Of a stretch of 64,000 nt of DNA, positions 27,111 to 36,819 are shown piece by piece (position 1 is the stretch's first letter; each line of letters starts with the position of its first letter). The notes below the pieces were generated by a model that was not told the origin of the DNA, did not search any database, and worked only from the letters and a program-made list of their open reading frames with translations. Position numbers and translations under genes: made by a program. Source of the DNA: Pseudonocardia kujensis (GTDB lineage Bacteria; Actinomycetota; Actinomycetes; Mycobacteriales; Pseudonocardiaceae); assembly GCF_021283305.1 (NCBI RefSeq), contig NZ_JAJSOK010000030.1:1-64000 (forward strand). Reading direction: 5' to 3'.

Positions 27111-27193
27111 CCGCCCGGGCGCTCCTCCCGCCCGGCGGGCCGTCCGGTTCCCGGAACCGGGAGAAAACTCGCGGTCCCGTGCGTTGGACGGGT

Positions 27194-27697
27194 ATGCCGT
27201 TCGTGCTGCTGTACCTGGTGGTCGAGATCGTCGCCGTGGTCGCGCTGGGCTCCTGGATCGGCGCCCTCCCGACCCTGCTGGTGCTGCTCGCGGGCTCCGT
27301 GCTGGGCCTGTGGCTCGCCCGCCGGGAGGGGGTGCGGGCCGCGCAGGCCCTCGCCGAGGCGGCGCGGAGCCGCCGCGTCGCCACCTCGGAGACCACGGAC
27401 GGGATGCTGGTCGCCGTCGGCGGCCTGCTGCTCTTCGTGCCGGGCCTGGTCACGGACGTGCTCGGCCTGCTCCTGGTGCTGCCGCCCACCCGGGCGCTGG
27501 TGCGTCGCCGGCTCGTCGCGTCGACCGAGCGCCGGCACCCCGGCCTGCGCACCGCGCGGATCCGCAGCGAGGGCACGGTGATCGATGCCGAGGTCGTCGA
27601 CGTGCAGCCCGGAACCGGCACCGGTACGGACACCGGGACGCCGCGCCGGCCCGCCGGGCCCCTGGTCATCGAGGGGACCGTCGTCGACGGCCGCTAG
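27194..27697 (+). CDS. fxsA: FxsA family membrane protein
   Basis: A 167-residue inner-membrane protein. It has two hydrophobic segments near the N-terminus (FVLLYLVVEIVAVVALGSWIG and LLVLLAGSVLGLWLARREG), a third after a polar loop (GGLLLFVPGLVTDVLGLLLVLPPTR) and a basic/acidic tail. This layout, including the FVPGLVTDVLGLLLLLP-type signature, is FxsA, a protein named for its effect on F-plasmid exclusion of phage T7 in E. coli. Its job in actinobacteria is unknown. ATG 27194 is the natural start. Confidence 0.88.
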   Translation: MPFVLLYLVVEIVAVVALGSWIGALPTLLVLLAGSVLGLWLARREGVRAAQALAEAARSRRVATSETTDGMLVAVGGLLLFVPGLVTDVLGLLLVLPPTRALVRRRLVASTERRHPGLRTARIRSEGTVIDAEVVDVQPGTGTGTDTGTPRRPAGPLVIEGTVVDGR

Positions 27698-27719
27698 ACG
27701 GCCCCTGGACCTGCCGGCG

Positions 27720-27935
27720 CTACTCGGCCTCGGAGGTCAGGAAGGCGACCGTCACGGGGCCGCCGTCGTTGTGCAGGACGGCCGCGCCGCTGCCGGTGAG
27801 CAGCAGGCCGACGGCCGCGGTGAGCATGGCCCGGGCGGTCGCCCGCAGCCCGGCCCGGCGCCTCGGTCCGGGGCGCATCCGCAGTTCCTGCCGGGTGCGT
27901 CGCGTCAGACGGTGCCGTCCCCCTCGAGAACCCAC
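27720..27935 (-). CDS. Small hypothetical protein with one membrane segment
   Basis: A 71-residue frame with a very Arg-rich N-terminus (about 30 residues), one hydrophobic segment (ATARAMLTAAVGLLLTGSGAAV) and a short tail ending FLTSEAE. It lies in the gap after fxsA on the opposite strand. I do not recognise it and no strong ribosome site is seen, so it may not be real. Confidence 0.35.
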   Translation of the reverse strand: MGSRGGRHRLTRRTRQELRMRPGPRRRAGLRATARAMLTAAVGLLLTGSGAAVLHNDGGPVTVAFLTSEAE

Positions 27936-28060
27936 GCTGTCCTCCCGTCGATCACGGAGTGACTAGTCCGAACGAGTGTCGGACCCGCGACGGGAACTGC
28001 GCTACTCGGACGCGCCGATTCACCCGTTGGAACACGTATTCGGCCGGAACTGCGCCGTTG

Positions 28061-28684
28061 TCACGAGCCGACCAACGTCCAGGTCGTGGTGCAGCGCGCG
28101 GTGACCCGCACGGGCTCCGGCTCCAGCCCGAGATCGGCGACGTCCGGGCCGCCCTCCGCCCGTGCGGCCCGCATCGCCATCATCGGCGCGGGCCCGTGCT
28201 CGGCCGCCTCGCTGAGCCGCACCAGCCGGCCCAGGCTCCCGCCCAGCGCGGCGGCGTAGCCCTCGGCCCGGCGGCGGGCGTCGGCCACCGCTCCGCGCTG
28301 GGCCTCCGCCAGCACGGCGTCGGGGTCCGCGAGCGACCAGGACGGCCCGGACAGCGAGGCCGGCTCGGCGCCCAGCAACAGCGACAACGCCTCCTCGAGG
28401 ACACCGGGGTCGTCGACGCGCACCTGGATCGCCTCGCTCGCGCGGCACCCGGCGGGCTTCGATCCCTTGTACTCGGTGTGCACGGACACCCGCCGGCCGC
28501 GCACCGTCAGCCCGGGCAGCCCGAGCGCCTTCTCGGCGGCGGCGACCCGCCGCCCCAGCTCCTCGACGGCGGCGGTGCGGCTGCGCCCCCGCGCGTCGAA
28601 CACCACGGAGAGCTCCGCCCGGTCGGCCGTGTGCTCGACCCAGCCGGTGCCCTCGGTCACGATCTCCGGTGCGCTCTCGGTCAC
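28061..28684 (-). CDS. SIMPL (DUF541) domain protein
   Basis: A 207-residue protein with the SIMPL/DUF541 pattern: ITVTG-like first strand VTEGTGWVEHTADRAELSV, then QVRVDDPG and LEEALSLLLG in the middle, and ADARRRAEGYAAALGGSLGRLVRLSE, the signature helix, near residue 150. Unlike many relatives it has no signal peptide, so it should stay in the cytoplasm. Members are of unknown role; some are outer-surface or stress-linked. Confidence 0.8.
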   Translation of the reverse strand: MTESAPEIVTEGTGWVEHTADRAELSVVFDARGRSRTAAVEELGRRVAAAEKALGLPGLTVRGRRVSVHTEYKGSKPAGCRASEAIQVRVDDPGVLEEALSLLLGAEPASLSGPSWSLADPDAVLAEAQRGAVADARRRAEGYAAALGGSLGRLVRLSEAAEHGPAPMMAMRAARAEGGPDVADLGLEPEPVRVTARCTTTWTLVGS

Positions 28685-28782
28685 GTCCCCGAGCCTCCCA
28701 GATCGCGGGCGATCGCGACGTATTCCCGACTCTCGGCTGCACGCTAGACGGAGGCAGACACACCGATGGTTACCGTGGTGCG

Positions 28783-29613
28783 GTGCTCGCTCCCCTCCGG
28801 CGCCTGAGCCGGTCGGTTCGCCGCGGCCGCTCCGACGCGCCCGGCCCCACCATCGACCTCCTCGGCCGCGGCGGCCTCGTCGCCTACGGCCTCGTGCACC
28901 TCATGGTGGCCTGGCTCGCCGTGCGGATCGCGATCGGCCTGCCGGAGGGCTCGGCCGACGCGCAGGGCGCGGTCGCGGAGATCGCCACCGGCGCCGGCGC
29001 CGTCGGCCTCGTGGTGGCGGTCGTCGGGCTCGTCGCGTTCGCGTTCTGGCAGCTCACGGCCGCCGCGTTCGGGTTCCGCTGGGTGTCCGGCGGCGAGCGG
29101 GTGCGCAAGCGGGTCGGTGCGTTCGCGAAGGCGGTGACGATGCTCGGGCTCGCGGCGGTCGCCGTCGCGTTCCTGCGCTCCGGGCCGCGGTCCGGCGACG
29201 CGGGGGCGCGCGACGTCGTCGCGGACCTCCTGCTGCTCCCCGGGGGCACGCTGCTGGTGGCGGCCGCGGCCATCGCGATCGGGGTGATGGCCGTGACCAT
29301 GACCTACACCGGGATCCGCCGGACCTTCATGGGCGATCTCGACGTCCGGCGACTCTCCCCCGCCCTGCGCCGCGTCGTCGAGGTGGTCGGCATGGTCGGG
29401 CACCTCGCCCGGGCGCTCGCCCTCGGTGTGGTCGGGGTGCTGGTGTTCACGGCCGCCGTGGCGTCCGACGCGCGCCGGGCCGGCGGGCTCGACGCCGCGC
29501 TGCGGGCCCTGGGCGAGACGCCGCTGGGCATGTCCCTGCTCGTCGTCGTCGCCCTGGGGTTCGGCGCCTTCGGCCTGTACTGCGTCGCCGACGCGGCCCT
29601 TCGTCGAGCCTGA
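28783..29613 (+). CDS. DUF1206 membrane protein
   Basis: A 276-residue integral membrane protein with six hydrophobic segments in three pairs. Each pair begins with a small glycine-containing motif (LGRGGLVAYGLVHLMVAWLA, FAKAVTMLGLAAVAVAFL and VGHLARALALGVVGVLVF), the internal threefold repeat that defines DUF1206. The start GTG 28783 was chosen as the first in-frame start before the conserved part. DUF1206 proteins are common in actinobacteria with no assigned function. Confidence 0.85.
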   Translation: MLAPLRRLSRSVRRGRSDAPGPTIDLLGRGGLVAYGLVHLMVAWLAVRIAIGLPEGSADAQGAVAEIATGAGAVGLVVAVVGLVAFAFWQLTAAAFGFRWVSGGERVRKRVGAFAKAVTMLGLAAVAVAFLRSGPRSGDAGARDVVADLLLLPGGTLLVAAAAIAIGVMAVTMTYTGIRRTFMGDLDVRRLSPALRRVVEVVGMVGHLARALALGVVGVLVFTAAVASDARRAGGLDAALRALGETPLGMSLLVVVALGFGAFGLYCVADAALRRA

Positions 29614-29730
29614 GCGGGCGGTGTCTCGTCTCGGCGTTAGACGGGCGCAGACCGGCCGATCGACGACACGCCATCGCCCCGGATAGCGAAATCTAGGGTC
29701 TGCGCGAGACGCACGGATACCGTGCGATCC

Positions 29731-30921
29731 ATGGATCCGGTGCGCAATCCGTTCGCTCCCGGCGCAGGTCAGCGGCCCCCGGAGCTGGCGGGCCGGGACC
29801 GCGAGGTCGACGCGTTCGAGATCGTGCTGGAGCGGGTCTCGCGGGGCCGCCCCGAACGCAGCCTCGTGCTCACCGGACTGCGCGGCGTCGGGAAGACGGT
29901 GCTGCTCGGCGAGCTGCGGTCGATGGCCGTGCGCGCCGGCTGGGGGTCCGGGAAGATCGAGGCCCGGCCCGACGCCGACCTGCGCCGCCCGCTCTCGGCC
30001 GCGCTGCACCGGGCGATCCGCGACCTGGCCGTGCAGCACCCGCGGCAGGAGCGCGTCGACGAGGTGCTCGGGGTGCTCAAGGCCTTCGCCCTGCGCGCCT
30101 CGCCCGACGGCGCACGGATGCGGGAGCGCTGGCAGCCCGGCATCGACGTGCCGGTCCGCAACGGCCGCGCCGACTCCGGCGACATCGAGATCGACCTCGT
30201 CGAGCTGTTCACCGAGGTCGCGGAGCTGGCCAGCGAGGTCGCCACCGGGATCGCGATCCTCATCGACGAGATGCAGGACCTGCGACCCGACGACGTCTCC
30301 GCGCTCTGCGCCGCCTGCCACGAGCTCTCGCAGTCCCGGATGCCGCTGGTCGTGGTGGGTGCCGGGCTGCCGCACCTGCCGGCGGTGCTGTCCGCGTCGA
30401 AGTCCTACTCGGAGCGCCTGTTCAAGTACGCCCGGATCGACAAGCTGGACCGCGAGGACGCCGACTTCGCCCTGATCGCACCGGCCGAGCGCGAGGACGC
30501 CGCCTTCGACGCCGAGGCCCTGGACCAGCTCTACGAGCGCTCCGGCGGCTACCCGTACTTCGTGCAGGCCTACGGCAAGGCCGCCTGGGACGCCGCGCCG
30601 ACCAGCCCGATCCGGGCCGAGGACGTCGCGCTGGCCGCGCCGGAGGCGGAGGCCGAGCTGGCGGTCGGGTTCTTCGGGTCGCGGTACGAGCGTGCGACGC
30701 CCGCGGAGCGTGAGTACCTGCGCGCGATGGCCGAGCTGGCCGAGGGGACGGACGAGCCCGTCGTCACCTCGACGATCGCGCAGCACCTGGAACGCAAGCC
30801 CTCCTCGCTGTCCCCGGCACGGGACAGCCTGCTCAAGAAGGGCCTGGTGTTCTCGGCCCAACGCGGCCAGATCGCCTTCACCGTGCCCCACTTCGGCCGG
30901 TACCTGCTCGCCTCCACCTGA
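29731..30921 (+). CDS. AAA ATPase with winged-helix C-terminus
   Basis: A 396-residue stand-alone AAA protein. Walker A is GLRGVGKT (residues 49-56) and Walker B is AILIDEMQDL. Sensor-like VVVGAGLPHLP and an arginine-containing SERLFKYARI follow, then a lid and a C-terminal winged helix (STIAQHLERKPSSLSPARDSLLKKGLV). The layout resembles the archaeal-type ATPase / ORC1-like group found alone in actinobacteria. It may be a DNA-binding or regulatory switch. ATG 29731 is preferred over GTG 29722. Confidence 0.78.
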   Translation: MDPVRNPFAPGAGQRPPELAGRDREVDAFEIVLERVSRGRPERSLVLTGLRGVGKTVLLGELRSMAVRAGWGSGKIEARPDADLRRPLSAALHRAIRDLAVQHPRQERVDEVLGVLKAFALRASPDGARMRERWQPGIDVPVRNGRADSGDIEIDLVELFTEVAELASEVATGIAILIDEMQDLRPDDVSALCAACHELSQSRMPLVVVGAGLPHLPAVLSASKSYSERLFKYARIDKLDREDADFALIAPAEREDAAFDAEALDQLYERSGGYPYFVQAYGKAAWDAAPTSPIRAEDVALAAPEAEAELAVGFFGSRYERATPAEREYLRAMAELAEGTDEPVVTSTIAQHLERKPSSLSPARDSLLKKGLVFSAQRGQIAFTVPHFGRYLLAST

Positions 30922-31166
30922 CGCAGCGCTGCGCCGAACGAGTGAAGAACGTCTTTCGGCACCGGGGGCGTAACGCCCGGCCGGGGGCGGACGAATCCTG
31001 GGGTAGCCCCGTGGCGCTGTCGGACCCCCGACCTGGCAGCTCCACGGGGTCTCCACGTTCCCGGGCGCGACCTCGGGCGACCCGCGGGACCCGTCGCCCC
31101 GCCCGACTCGTCCCCGAGACGACACCGCCGGGTGACGGTGTCCGCGCTGCCCGTAGCATCACCCCG

Positions 31167-31487
31167 GTGCCGGACCCGAAGTTCGAGATCCAGATGCTGC
31201 ACGACCGCGTCATGATCAAGGTTGTGGAGTCGGCGGGCGAGCGGCGGAGCTCCTCGGGAATCGTCATCCCGGCCACGGCCCAGGTCGCCAAGCGGCTGAT
31301 CTGGGGCGAGGTCTTCGGCATCGGCCAGCACGTCCGCAGCATCAAGGTGGGCGACCGGGTCCTCTTCGCTCCCGAGGACCAGTACGAGGTCGAGGTCCAG
31401 GGCTCCAGCTACATCGTGATGCGCGAGCGCGACCTGCACGCCGTCGCGACGGAGCGCACCGAGCACGGGACCGGCTTGTACCTGTAG
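31167..31487 (+). CDS. GroES-like co-chaperonin family protein
   Basis: A 106-residue GroES-fold protein with LHDRVMIKV at the first strand, the mobile-loop region RRSSSGIVIP, GEVFGIGQ and KVGDRVLFAP, ending RERDLHAV. No groEL gene and no CIRCE-type inverted repeat are seen nearby. It is therefore probably a GroES paralogue rather than the main chaperonin partner. GTG 31167 is the start; the Arg-rich frame upstream is not coding. Confidence 0.8.
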   Translation: MPDPKFEIQMLHDRVMIKVVESAGERRSSSGIVIPATAQVAKRLIWGEVFGIGQHVRSIKVGDRVLFAPEDQYEVEVQGSSYIVMRERDLHAVATERTEHGTGLYL

Positions 31488-31560
31488 GCGCGTGGCGCGT
31501 GGCACGACCGTCCCGGGGCACGCGGGACGGTGGACATCGGTGGGGAAGGAACACGGCCTG

Positions 31561-34365
31561 ATGCCCGAGCGGCAGCCCTCGCCCGGCGAGGTGGACGAGC
31601 AGCGCACCGGCGGCGGGGGGAACGCCGCCGGCTCGGTTACGGACGGCCCCCGACCGGCCGCGGGCCCGCGCACGGACAGCCCGCGCGGCGACGCGTTGTT
31701 CTCCCCGGCCCCGCGGCCCACGCCGCAGGCCCGCGAGCAGGGCGGGGAGGGCGCCGGCGCGACCGGCGCCGCCGCGACGGCCGTCGAGCCGATCACCCGG
31801 CCGTCGCCCCGCCCGAAGGGTGCGGCGGGCGAGGGTGCCGAGGCTCCGGCCGCGACCTCCTCGTCGAACGGGAACGGCACCGCCGGCGACGGGAACGGCG
31901 TTGCCCACGAGGCGAACGGAGCCGTGCCCGGGGCGGGGAACGGCGCCGCGAACGGGGCGGGCGCGAACGGTGCCGCTGCGGGTCTCACCCGGGCGACCGG
32001 CACCGCGGCCGCTGGGGACACGGCCGCCGGGACCGGCCCGGGCGACGACACGAACGGTGCTGCCGCGCAGGCGACGGGCCCCGGGTGGACCGCCGCCGCG
32101 GACTCCTCCGGGATCGCCGCGGGCACGCCGGCCCCCACCACGGCGACTCCGACGCCGAGCGCGGGCCCCGCGCCCGCGGCGAACCAGCAGGCCGCCGGCT
32201 CCGCACCTGTGCCGGACACGCAGGCCACCGGCCCTGTGTCCGCGGCGAACGCGCAGGCCCCGGGCACGGACGATGCCGGCTCCGCGGTCCCGGCCCCCGG
32301 CTTGGCCCCGGCAGGCACCCCGATCCCCGCCCCGACCCCGGCCGACGCGTCGAGCGCCGACACCGCCACCCCGCCGGCAGGCGACCAGCCCGCCCCGGCC
32401 GGCTCGACCGGTACTCCCGGCTCCGCCGACGAGCGCCCCACCGCCGTCCACCCCACCGCGACCGGCTGGAGCGCCGAGGACACCCAGGTCCTCCCCCGTG
32501 CGGGTGCCACGGCGGCCGTCGACCAGCCGACCCGGCGCCTCGGCGCCCAGCCGGTCCGACGACCCGGCGCCGCGGCCGGTCCGGCCGACCCGCCGACCGA
32601 GCAGTTCCGCATGCCGACCGGCGGCGCGACGGCGCCGACGCAGACCTCCGGGACCCCGCCGACCGGCGATGCCCCGGCCGGTTCCGGCAAGGGCGGTGGC
32701 GGCCGCAGGAAGCCGCTGCTGATCGTCGCCGGCGTGGTGGCCGTGCTCGGCCTGCTCTACGTCGCCGACCTGGTGGTCTCCGCCGGCAACGTGCCCCGGG
32801 GCGTCACGGTCGCCGGGCTGGAGCTCGGCGGACTCTCGAAGGCCGACGCCCGGCAGCGCCTGCAGGACGCGATCGAGCCGCGGTCGTCGCTCCCGGTCCA
32901 GATCACCGCAGGCCCGGTGCAGAGCCGGATCGACCCGAAGGCCGCCGGCCTGGAGGTGGACTACGAGGCCACCATCGACCAGGCGGGCGAGCAGCCGCTC
33001 AACCCGATCACCCGGATCACGTCGTTCTTCTCCGAGCACGAGGCCGGCGTGATCAACAAGGCCGACGAGCGGTCGGTCACCACCGCGCTCGAGCAGCTCA
33101 AGCCGGTCGTCGACCAGGCCCCCGTCGAGGGCAACGTCCGTTTCGAGGGCACCACCCCGGTCGCCGTCCCGCCGGTCCCGGGCCAGACGCTCGACCTGGC
33201 CGCCGCCGTCGGGGTCCTGGAGCGGGAGTGGGCCTCGGGTGCCCCGGTCGCGCTGCCGCTGATCCCGCAGCCGACCGTCACCACCGACGACGACGTCCAG
33301 CAGGCCATCGAGAAGGTCGCGAAGCCGGCCGTCTCCGCGCCCCTGACGATCAAGGGCGAGGGCGCCGACGCCGTCCTGCAGCCCGCGGACATCGCGACGG
33401 CCCTGACCTTCCGCGCCGATGCGGCGGCGAGCCCCAGACTCGTCCCGGAGATCAACGACGAGGCCCTGAAGGAGGTCGCGTCGCCGCAGCTCGCCGCGAC
33501 CGAGAAGCCCGCCCGGGACGCGAGCCTGGACTTCTCCTCCGGCACCCCGACCGTCGTCCCCTCGCAGGACGGCCGCGGGATCGACTACGACAAGACCCTC
33601 GAGAACGTCGTCGCGGTGCTGACCGGGACCGGCGAGCGCAGCGTCGTCGCGGTGTACGCCGACCAGAAGGCCGAGCTGACCACGGAGAAGCTGTCGTCGC
33701 TCGGCATCACCGGCGAGATCAGCTCGTTCAGCACCGGCGGCTTCGCGGCCGACTCGGGCCAGAACATCAAGCGCGCGGCCGACCAGATCAACGGCACGAT
33801 CGTGCAGCCCGGCGAGACGTTCAGCCTCAACGCCAGGACGAACCCGCGCAACGCGGCCAACGGCTACGTCGAGGCCGGCATCATCGAGAACGGCCACTCG
33901 GCCCGAGGGATCGGCGGCGGCGTGTCGCAGGTGGCGACCACGCTGTACAACGCGGCGTACTTCGCCGGCATGGTCGACGTCGCGCACAAGGAGCACAGCT
34001 TCTACATCAGCCGCTACCCGGTGGCGCGCGAGGCCACGGTGTTCGACGACCTCATCGACCTGAAGTTCCGCAACGACGGGCCGACCGGCGTGCTCATCCA
34101 GACGTTCTGGACCCCGTCGAGCCTCACGGTCAAGATGTTCGGGACCAAGCGCTACGAGGTCACCTCGGAGACCGGGCCGCGCACCAACCCGACCGAGCCG
34201 CAGACCATCACCGTCCCGCCGGGCCAGGCCTGTACCCCGTCGAAGGGAGCGCCGGGGTTCACGGCCACGGACACGCGGGTGATGCGTAACCTCGAGACCG
34301 GCGAGGTCACCCGGAAGACGCGCACGGTCAAGTACAACCCGTCACCGAACGTGATCTGCGGCTGA
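31561..34365 (+). CDS. VanW-family envelope protein with long Ala/Pro/Thr cytoplasmic tail
   Basis: A 934-residue single-pass membrane protein. Residues 1-380 are low-complexity Ala/Gly/Pro/Thr with little charge. A membrane helix follows at about 385-405 (PLLIVAGVVAVLGLLYVADL). The outer part carries repeated peptidoglycan-binding-4-like domains (VAGLELGGLSKADARQRL, TVTTDDDVQQAIEKVAKP) and the VanW domain at about 721-850, with QPGETFSLNARTNPR and GIGGGVSQVATTLYNAAYFAG. This is the YoaR type of cell-wall protein; VanW is linked to vancomycin-resistance clusters but its activity is unknown. The ATG at 31561 follows GGGGAAGGA. Confidence 0.85.
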   Translation: MPERQPSPGEVDEQRTGGGGNAAGSVTDGPRPAAGPRTDSPRGDALFSPAPRPTPQAREQGGEGAGATGAAATAVEPITRPSPRPKGAAGEGAEAPAATSSSNGNGTAGDGNGVAHEANGAVPGAGNGAANGAGANGAAAGLTRATGTAAAGDTAAGTGPGDDTNGAAAQATGPGWTAAADSSGIAAGTPAPTTATPTPSAGPAPAANQQAAGSAPVPDTQATGPVSAANAQAPGTDDAGSAVPAPGLAPAGTPIPAPTPADASSADTATPPAGDQPAPAGSTGTPGSADERPTAVHPTATGWSAEDTQVLPRAGATAAVDQPTRRLGAQPVRRPGAAAGPADPPTEQFRMPTGGATAPTQTSGTPPTGDAPAGSGKGGGGRRKPLLIVAGVVAVLGLLYVADLVVSAGNVPRGVTVAGLELGGLSKADARQRLQDAIEPRSSLPVQITAGPVQSRIDPKAAGLEVDYEATIDQAGEQPLNPITRITSFFSEHEAGVINKADERSVTTALEQLKPVVDQAPVEGNVRFEGTTPVAVPPVPGQTLDLAAAVGVLEREWASGAPVALPLIPQPTVTTDDDVQQAIEKVAKPAVSAPLTIKGEGADAVLQPADIATALTFRADAAASPRLVPEINDEALKEVASPQLAATEKPARDASLDFSSGTPTVVPSQDGRGIDYDKTLENVVAVLTGTGERSVVAVYADQKAELTTEKLSSLGITGEISSFSTGGFAADSGQNIKRAADQINGTIVQPGETFSLNARTNPRNAANGYVEAGIIENGHSARGIGGGVSQVATTLYNAAYFAGMVDVAHKEHSFYISRYPVAREATVFDDLIDLKFRNDGPTGVLIQTFWTPSSLTVKMFGTKRYEVTSETGPRTNPTEPQTITVPPGQACTPSKGAPGFTATDTRVMRNLETGEVTRKTRTVKYNPSPNVICG

Positions 34366-34468
34366 TCCGCCGTCGGACGATCGGGGCGAGCCGCCGTTCA
34401 GCCCTCGCGTGATCCGGCTCACGGTTCGTACCCTCCTCGGACAACGACGTCGAGGAACGGGGGCACGG

Positions 34469-34894
34469 ATGCGCATCGCGGACGTCCTGCGGAGCAAGGG
34501 GCACGCCGTCGCGACGATCGAGCCCGGGGCCACGGTGACGGCGCTGCTCGCCCGTCTGGCCGAGGGGAACTACGGCGCGCTGCCGGTCGTCGAGGACGGC
34601 CGGCTCGTGGGGATGGTGTCCGAGCGCGACGTCGTCCGCAAGCTGCACGAGCAGGGCGCGGCCCTGCTGGAGGTGGCCGTCTCCGAGATCATGACGACCG
34701 TGGTGGCCACCTGCACGCCCGAGGACAGCGCGAGCGACCTCGCCGTCGTGATGACCAACCGACGGGTGCGGCACCTGCCGGTCGTGGTCGAGGACGAGCT
34801 GCGCGGCATCGTGTCGATCGGCGACCTCGTGAAGGCCCGGATCGACTCCCTGGAGCGGGAGCGCGAGCAGCTGGAGTCCTACATCGCGCAGTAG
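34469..34894 (+). CDS. Two-CBS-domain protein
   Basis: A 141-residue protein consisting of a tandem pair of CBS domains (about residues 8-62 and 72-127). The first includes GNYGALPVVEDGRLVGMVSERDVV and the second RRVRHLPVVVEDELRGIVSIGDLV. Such Bateman modules bind adenine nucleotides and act as energy sensors. It is a single gene, followed by a hairpin shared with the convergent acyl-CoA dehydrogenase gene. Similar proteins are often induced by hypoxia or stress in actinobacteria; that link is not shown here. Confidence 0.88.
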   Translation: MRIADVLRSKGHAVATIEPGATVTALLARLAEGNYGALPVVEDGRLVGMVSERDVVRKLHEQGAALLEVAVSEIMTTVVATCTPEDSASDLAVVMTNRRVRHLPVVVEDELRGIVSIGDLVKARIDSLEREREQLESYIAQ

Positions 34895-34913
34895 CCCGTC
34901 CGAGGATGCACGA

Positions 34914-34952
34914 ACGGCGCTCTCGCGCGGCAGGGCCGCACGAGAGCGCCGT
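34914..34952. terminator. Bidirectional terminator between convergent genes
   Basis: Arms 34914-34931 and 34935-34952 pair over 18 positions with one mismatch and a three-base loop. It lies between the CBS gene stop (34894) and the stop of the acyl-CoA dehydrogenase gene (34972). Confidence 0.85.
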
Positions 34953-34971
34953 CGGTGGGGTCGGGCCCCGG

Positions 34972-36804
34972 TCAGAAGGCGGCCTCGTCCAGCTCCATGA
35001 GCGCGTTGTCCGCTGCCTCCACGATCGCCTTCTCGGCGGTCAGCCGCGGCAGGACGGTCCTGGCGAAGAACCGGGCGACGCCGACCTTGCCCTCGTAGAA
35101 GGCCTTGTCGCGGGGCGACACGTCGCCGGCCAGGGCGTTCTGCGCGACGTCGGCCTGGCGCAGCAGCAGCCAGCCGACGAGCAGGTCGCCGACGGCCATC
35201 AGGAACCGCACCGAGTGCTGGCCGACCTTGTAGAGGTTCTTCACGTCCTCCTGCGACGCGAAGAGGAAGCCGGTCAGCGTGCCGAGCATGCCCTGGACGT
35301 CGGCCAGCGCGGTGGCCAGCAGCGCGCGCTCCTCCTTGAGCCGGCCGTTGCCGGTCTCGTTCTCGAGGAACGCCTGGATCTCGCCGGCGACGGCCATCAG
35401 CGCCTGGCCGTTGTTCTTGACGATCTTGCGGAAGAGGAAGTCCAGTGACTGGATCGCCGTCGTGCCCTCGTACAGCGAGTCGATCTTCGAGTCGCGGATG
35501 TACTGCTCGAGCGGGTAGTCCTGCAGGAAGCCCGAGCCGCCGAGCGTCTGCAGGGACTGCAGCAGCTGCTCCGACGCCCGCTCGGACCCGACGCCCTTGA
35601 CGATCGGCAGCAGCAGGTCGTTGACCTTCTCGGCCAGCTCGACCTCGCCACCCTGCCGGATCTTGTCCTGGAAGGTGCCGGTGTAGAGGTAGAGCGCCCG
35701 CAGGCCCTCGGCGTACGCCTTCTGCGTCATGAGCGAGCGGCGGACGTCGGGGTGGTGCGTGATGGTGACGCGCGGCGCGGTCTTGTCGGTCTGCCGGGTC
35801 AGGTCCGGCCCCTGGACGCGCTCCTTGGCGTACTCCAGCGCGTTGAGGTAGCCGGTCGACAGCGTCGCGATGGCCTTGGTGCCGACCATCATCCGGGCGT
35901 ACTCGATGACCTGGAACATCTGCGCGATGCCGTCGTGCACCTCGCCGAGCAGCCAGCCCTTCGCCGGGACGCCGTGCTGGCCGAAGGTGAGCTCGCAGGT
36001 CGTCGAGACCTTGAGGCCCATCTTGTGCTCGACGTTGGTGACGAAGGCGCCGTTGCGCTCGCCCAGCTCGCCGGTCCGTGAGTCGAAGTGGAACTTCGGC
36101 ACGAGGAACAGCGACAGGCCCTTGGTGCCGGGCCTCGGGTCGAGGCCGGGCGCCTCGGGGCGGGCCAGTACCAGGTGCATGATGTTCTCGGTCATGTCCT
36201 GGTCGCCGGACGTGATGAACCGCTTCACGCCGTCGAGGTGCCAGGAGCCGTCCTCCTGCAGCACGGCCTTGGTGCGACCGGCGCCCACGTCGGACCCCGC
36301 GTCGGGCTCGGTGAGCACCATGGTGGCGCCCCAGCCCTTGTCGATCATGATCTCGGCCCAGTGCTTCTGCTCCTCGGTGCCGTTGGCGTGCACCACCGAG
36401 GCGAAGTTCGGGCCGGCCATGTACATGTACAGCGCGGGGTTGGCGCCGAGGATCAGCTCGGACGCGGCCCACTGCACCGACGGGGGCACGCCGAAGCCGC
36501 CCAGCTCGACGGGCAGGGACAGCCGGTACCACTCGCCGTCCCACAGGGCCCTGTAAGAGTCCTTGAAGGACTGCGGCAGCGTGGCCGTGTGGGTCTTCGG
36601 GTCGAAGACCGGCGGGTTGCGGTCGGCGTCGGCGAAGGACTCGGCCAGCGGGCCGGTGGCGAGCGCGTTCAGCTCGCTCAGGATGCCCTTCGCGGTGTCG
36701 GTGTCGACGCCCTCGAAGGCGCCCGTCCCGAGCTGCTCCTGGACCCGGAACACCTCGAACAGGTTGAACTCGAGATCGCGCACGTTGCTCTTGTAGTGGC
36801 CCAT
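34972..36804 (-). CDS. Acyl-CoA dehydrogenase (FadE-type, long form)
   Basis: A 610-residue FAD enzyme for the first oxidation step of acyl-CoA breakdown. The flavin-binding region has VLTEPDAGSDVGA and KRFITSGDQDMTENI. The C-terminal domain has LGGSGFLQDYPLEQYIRDSKI and YEGTTAIQSLDFLFRKI, where the Glu of YEGT is the usual catalytic base. A C-terminal helical extension of about 120 residues makes it the longer DUF1974/ACDN-type form. ATG 36804 follows GGAAGGAG at a good distance. Two near-palindromic sites upstream suggest TetR-type repression. Confidence 0.9.
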   Translation of the reverse strand: MGHYKSNVRDLEFNLFEVFRVQEQLGTGAFEGVDTDTAKGILSELNALATGPLAESFADADRNPPVFDPKTHTATLPQSFKDSYRALWDGEWYRLSLPVELGGFGVPPSVQWAASELILGANPALYMYMAGPNFASVVHANGTEEQKHWAEIMIDKGWGATMVLTEPDAGSDVGAGRTKAVLQEDGSWHLDGVKRFITSGDQDMTENIMHLVLARPEAPGLDPRPGTKGLSLFLVPKFHFDSRTGELGERNGAFVTNVEHKMGLKVSTTCELTFGQHGVPAKGWLLGEVHDGIAQMFQVIEYARMMVGTKAIATLSTGYLNALEYAKERVQGPDLTRQTDKTAPRVTITHHPDVRRSLMTQKAYAEGLRALYLYTGTFQDKIRQGGEVELAEKVNDLLLPIVKGVGSERASEQLLQSLQTLGGSGFLQDYPLEQYIRDSKIDSLYEGTTAIQSLDFLFRKIVKNNGQALMAVAGEIQAFLENETGNGRLKEERALLATALADVQGMLGTLTGFLFASQEDVKNLYKVGQHSVRFLMAVGDLLVGWLLLRQADVAQNALAGDVSPRDKAFYEGKVGVARFFARTVLPRLTAEKAIVEAADNALMELDEAAF

Positions 36805-36819
36805 CGCGGTGCTCCTTCC

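Noticed and set aside
30922..31166. CIRCE-type heat-shock element before the GroES-like gene
   Set aside because: No GAGTGCTAA/TTAGCACTC inverted repeat was found in the gap.
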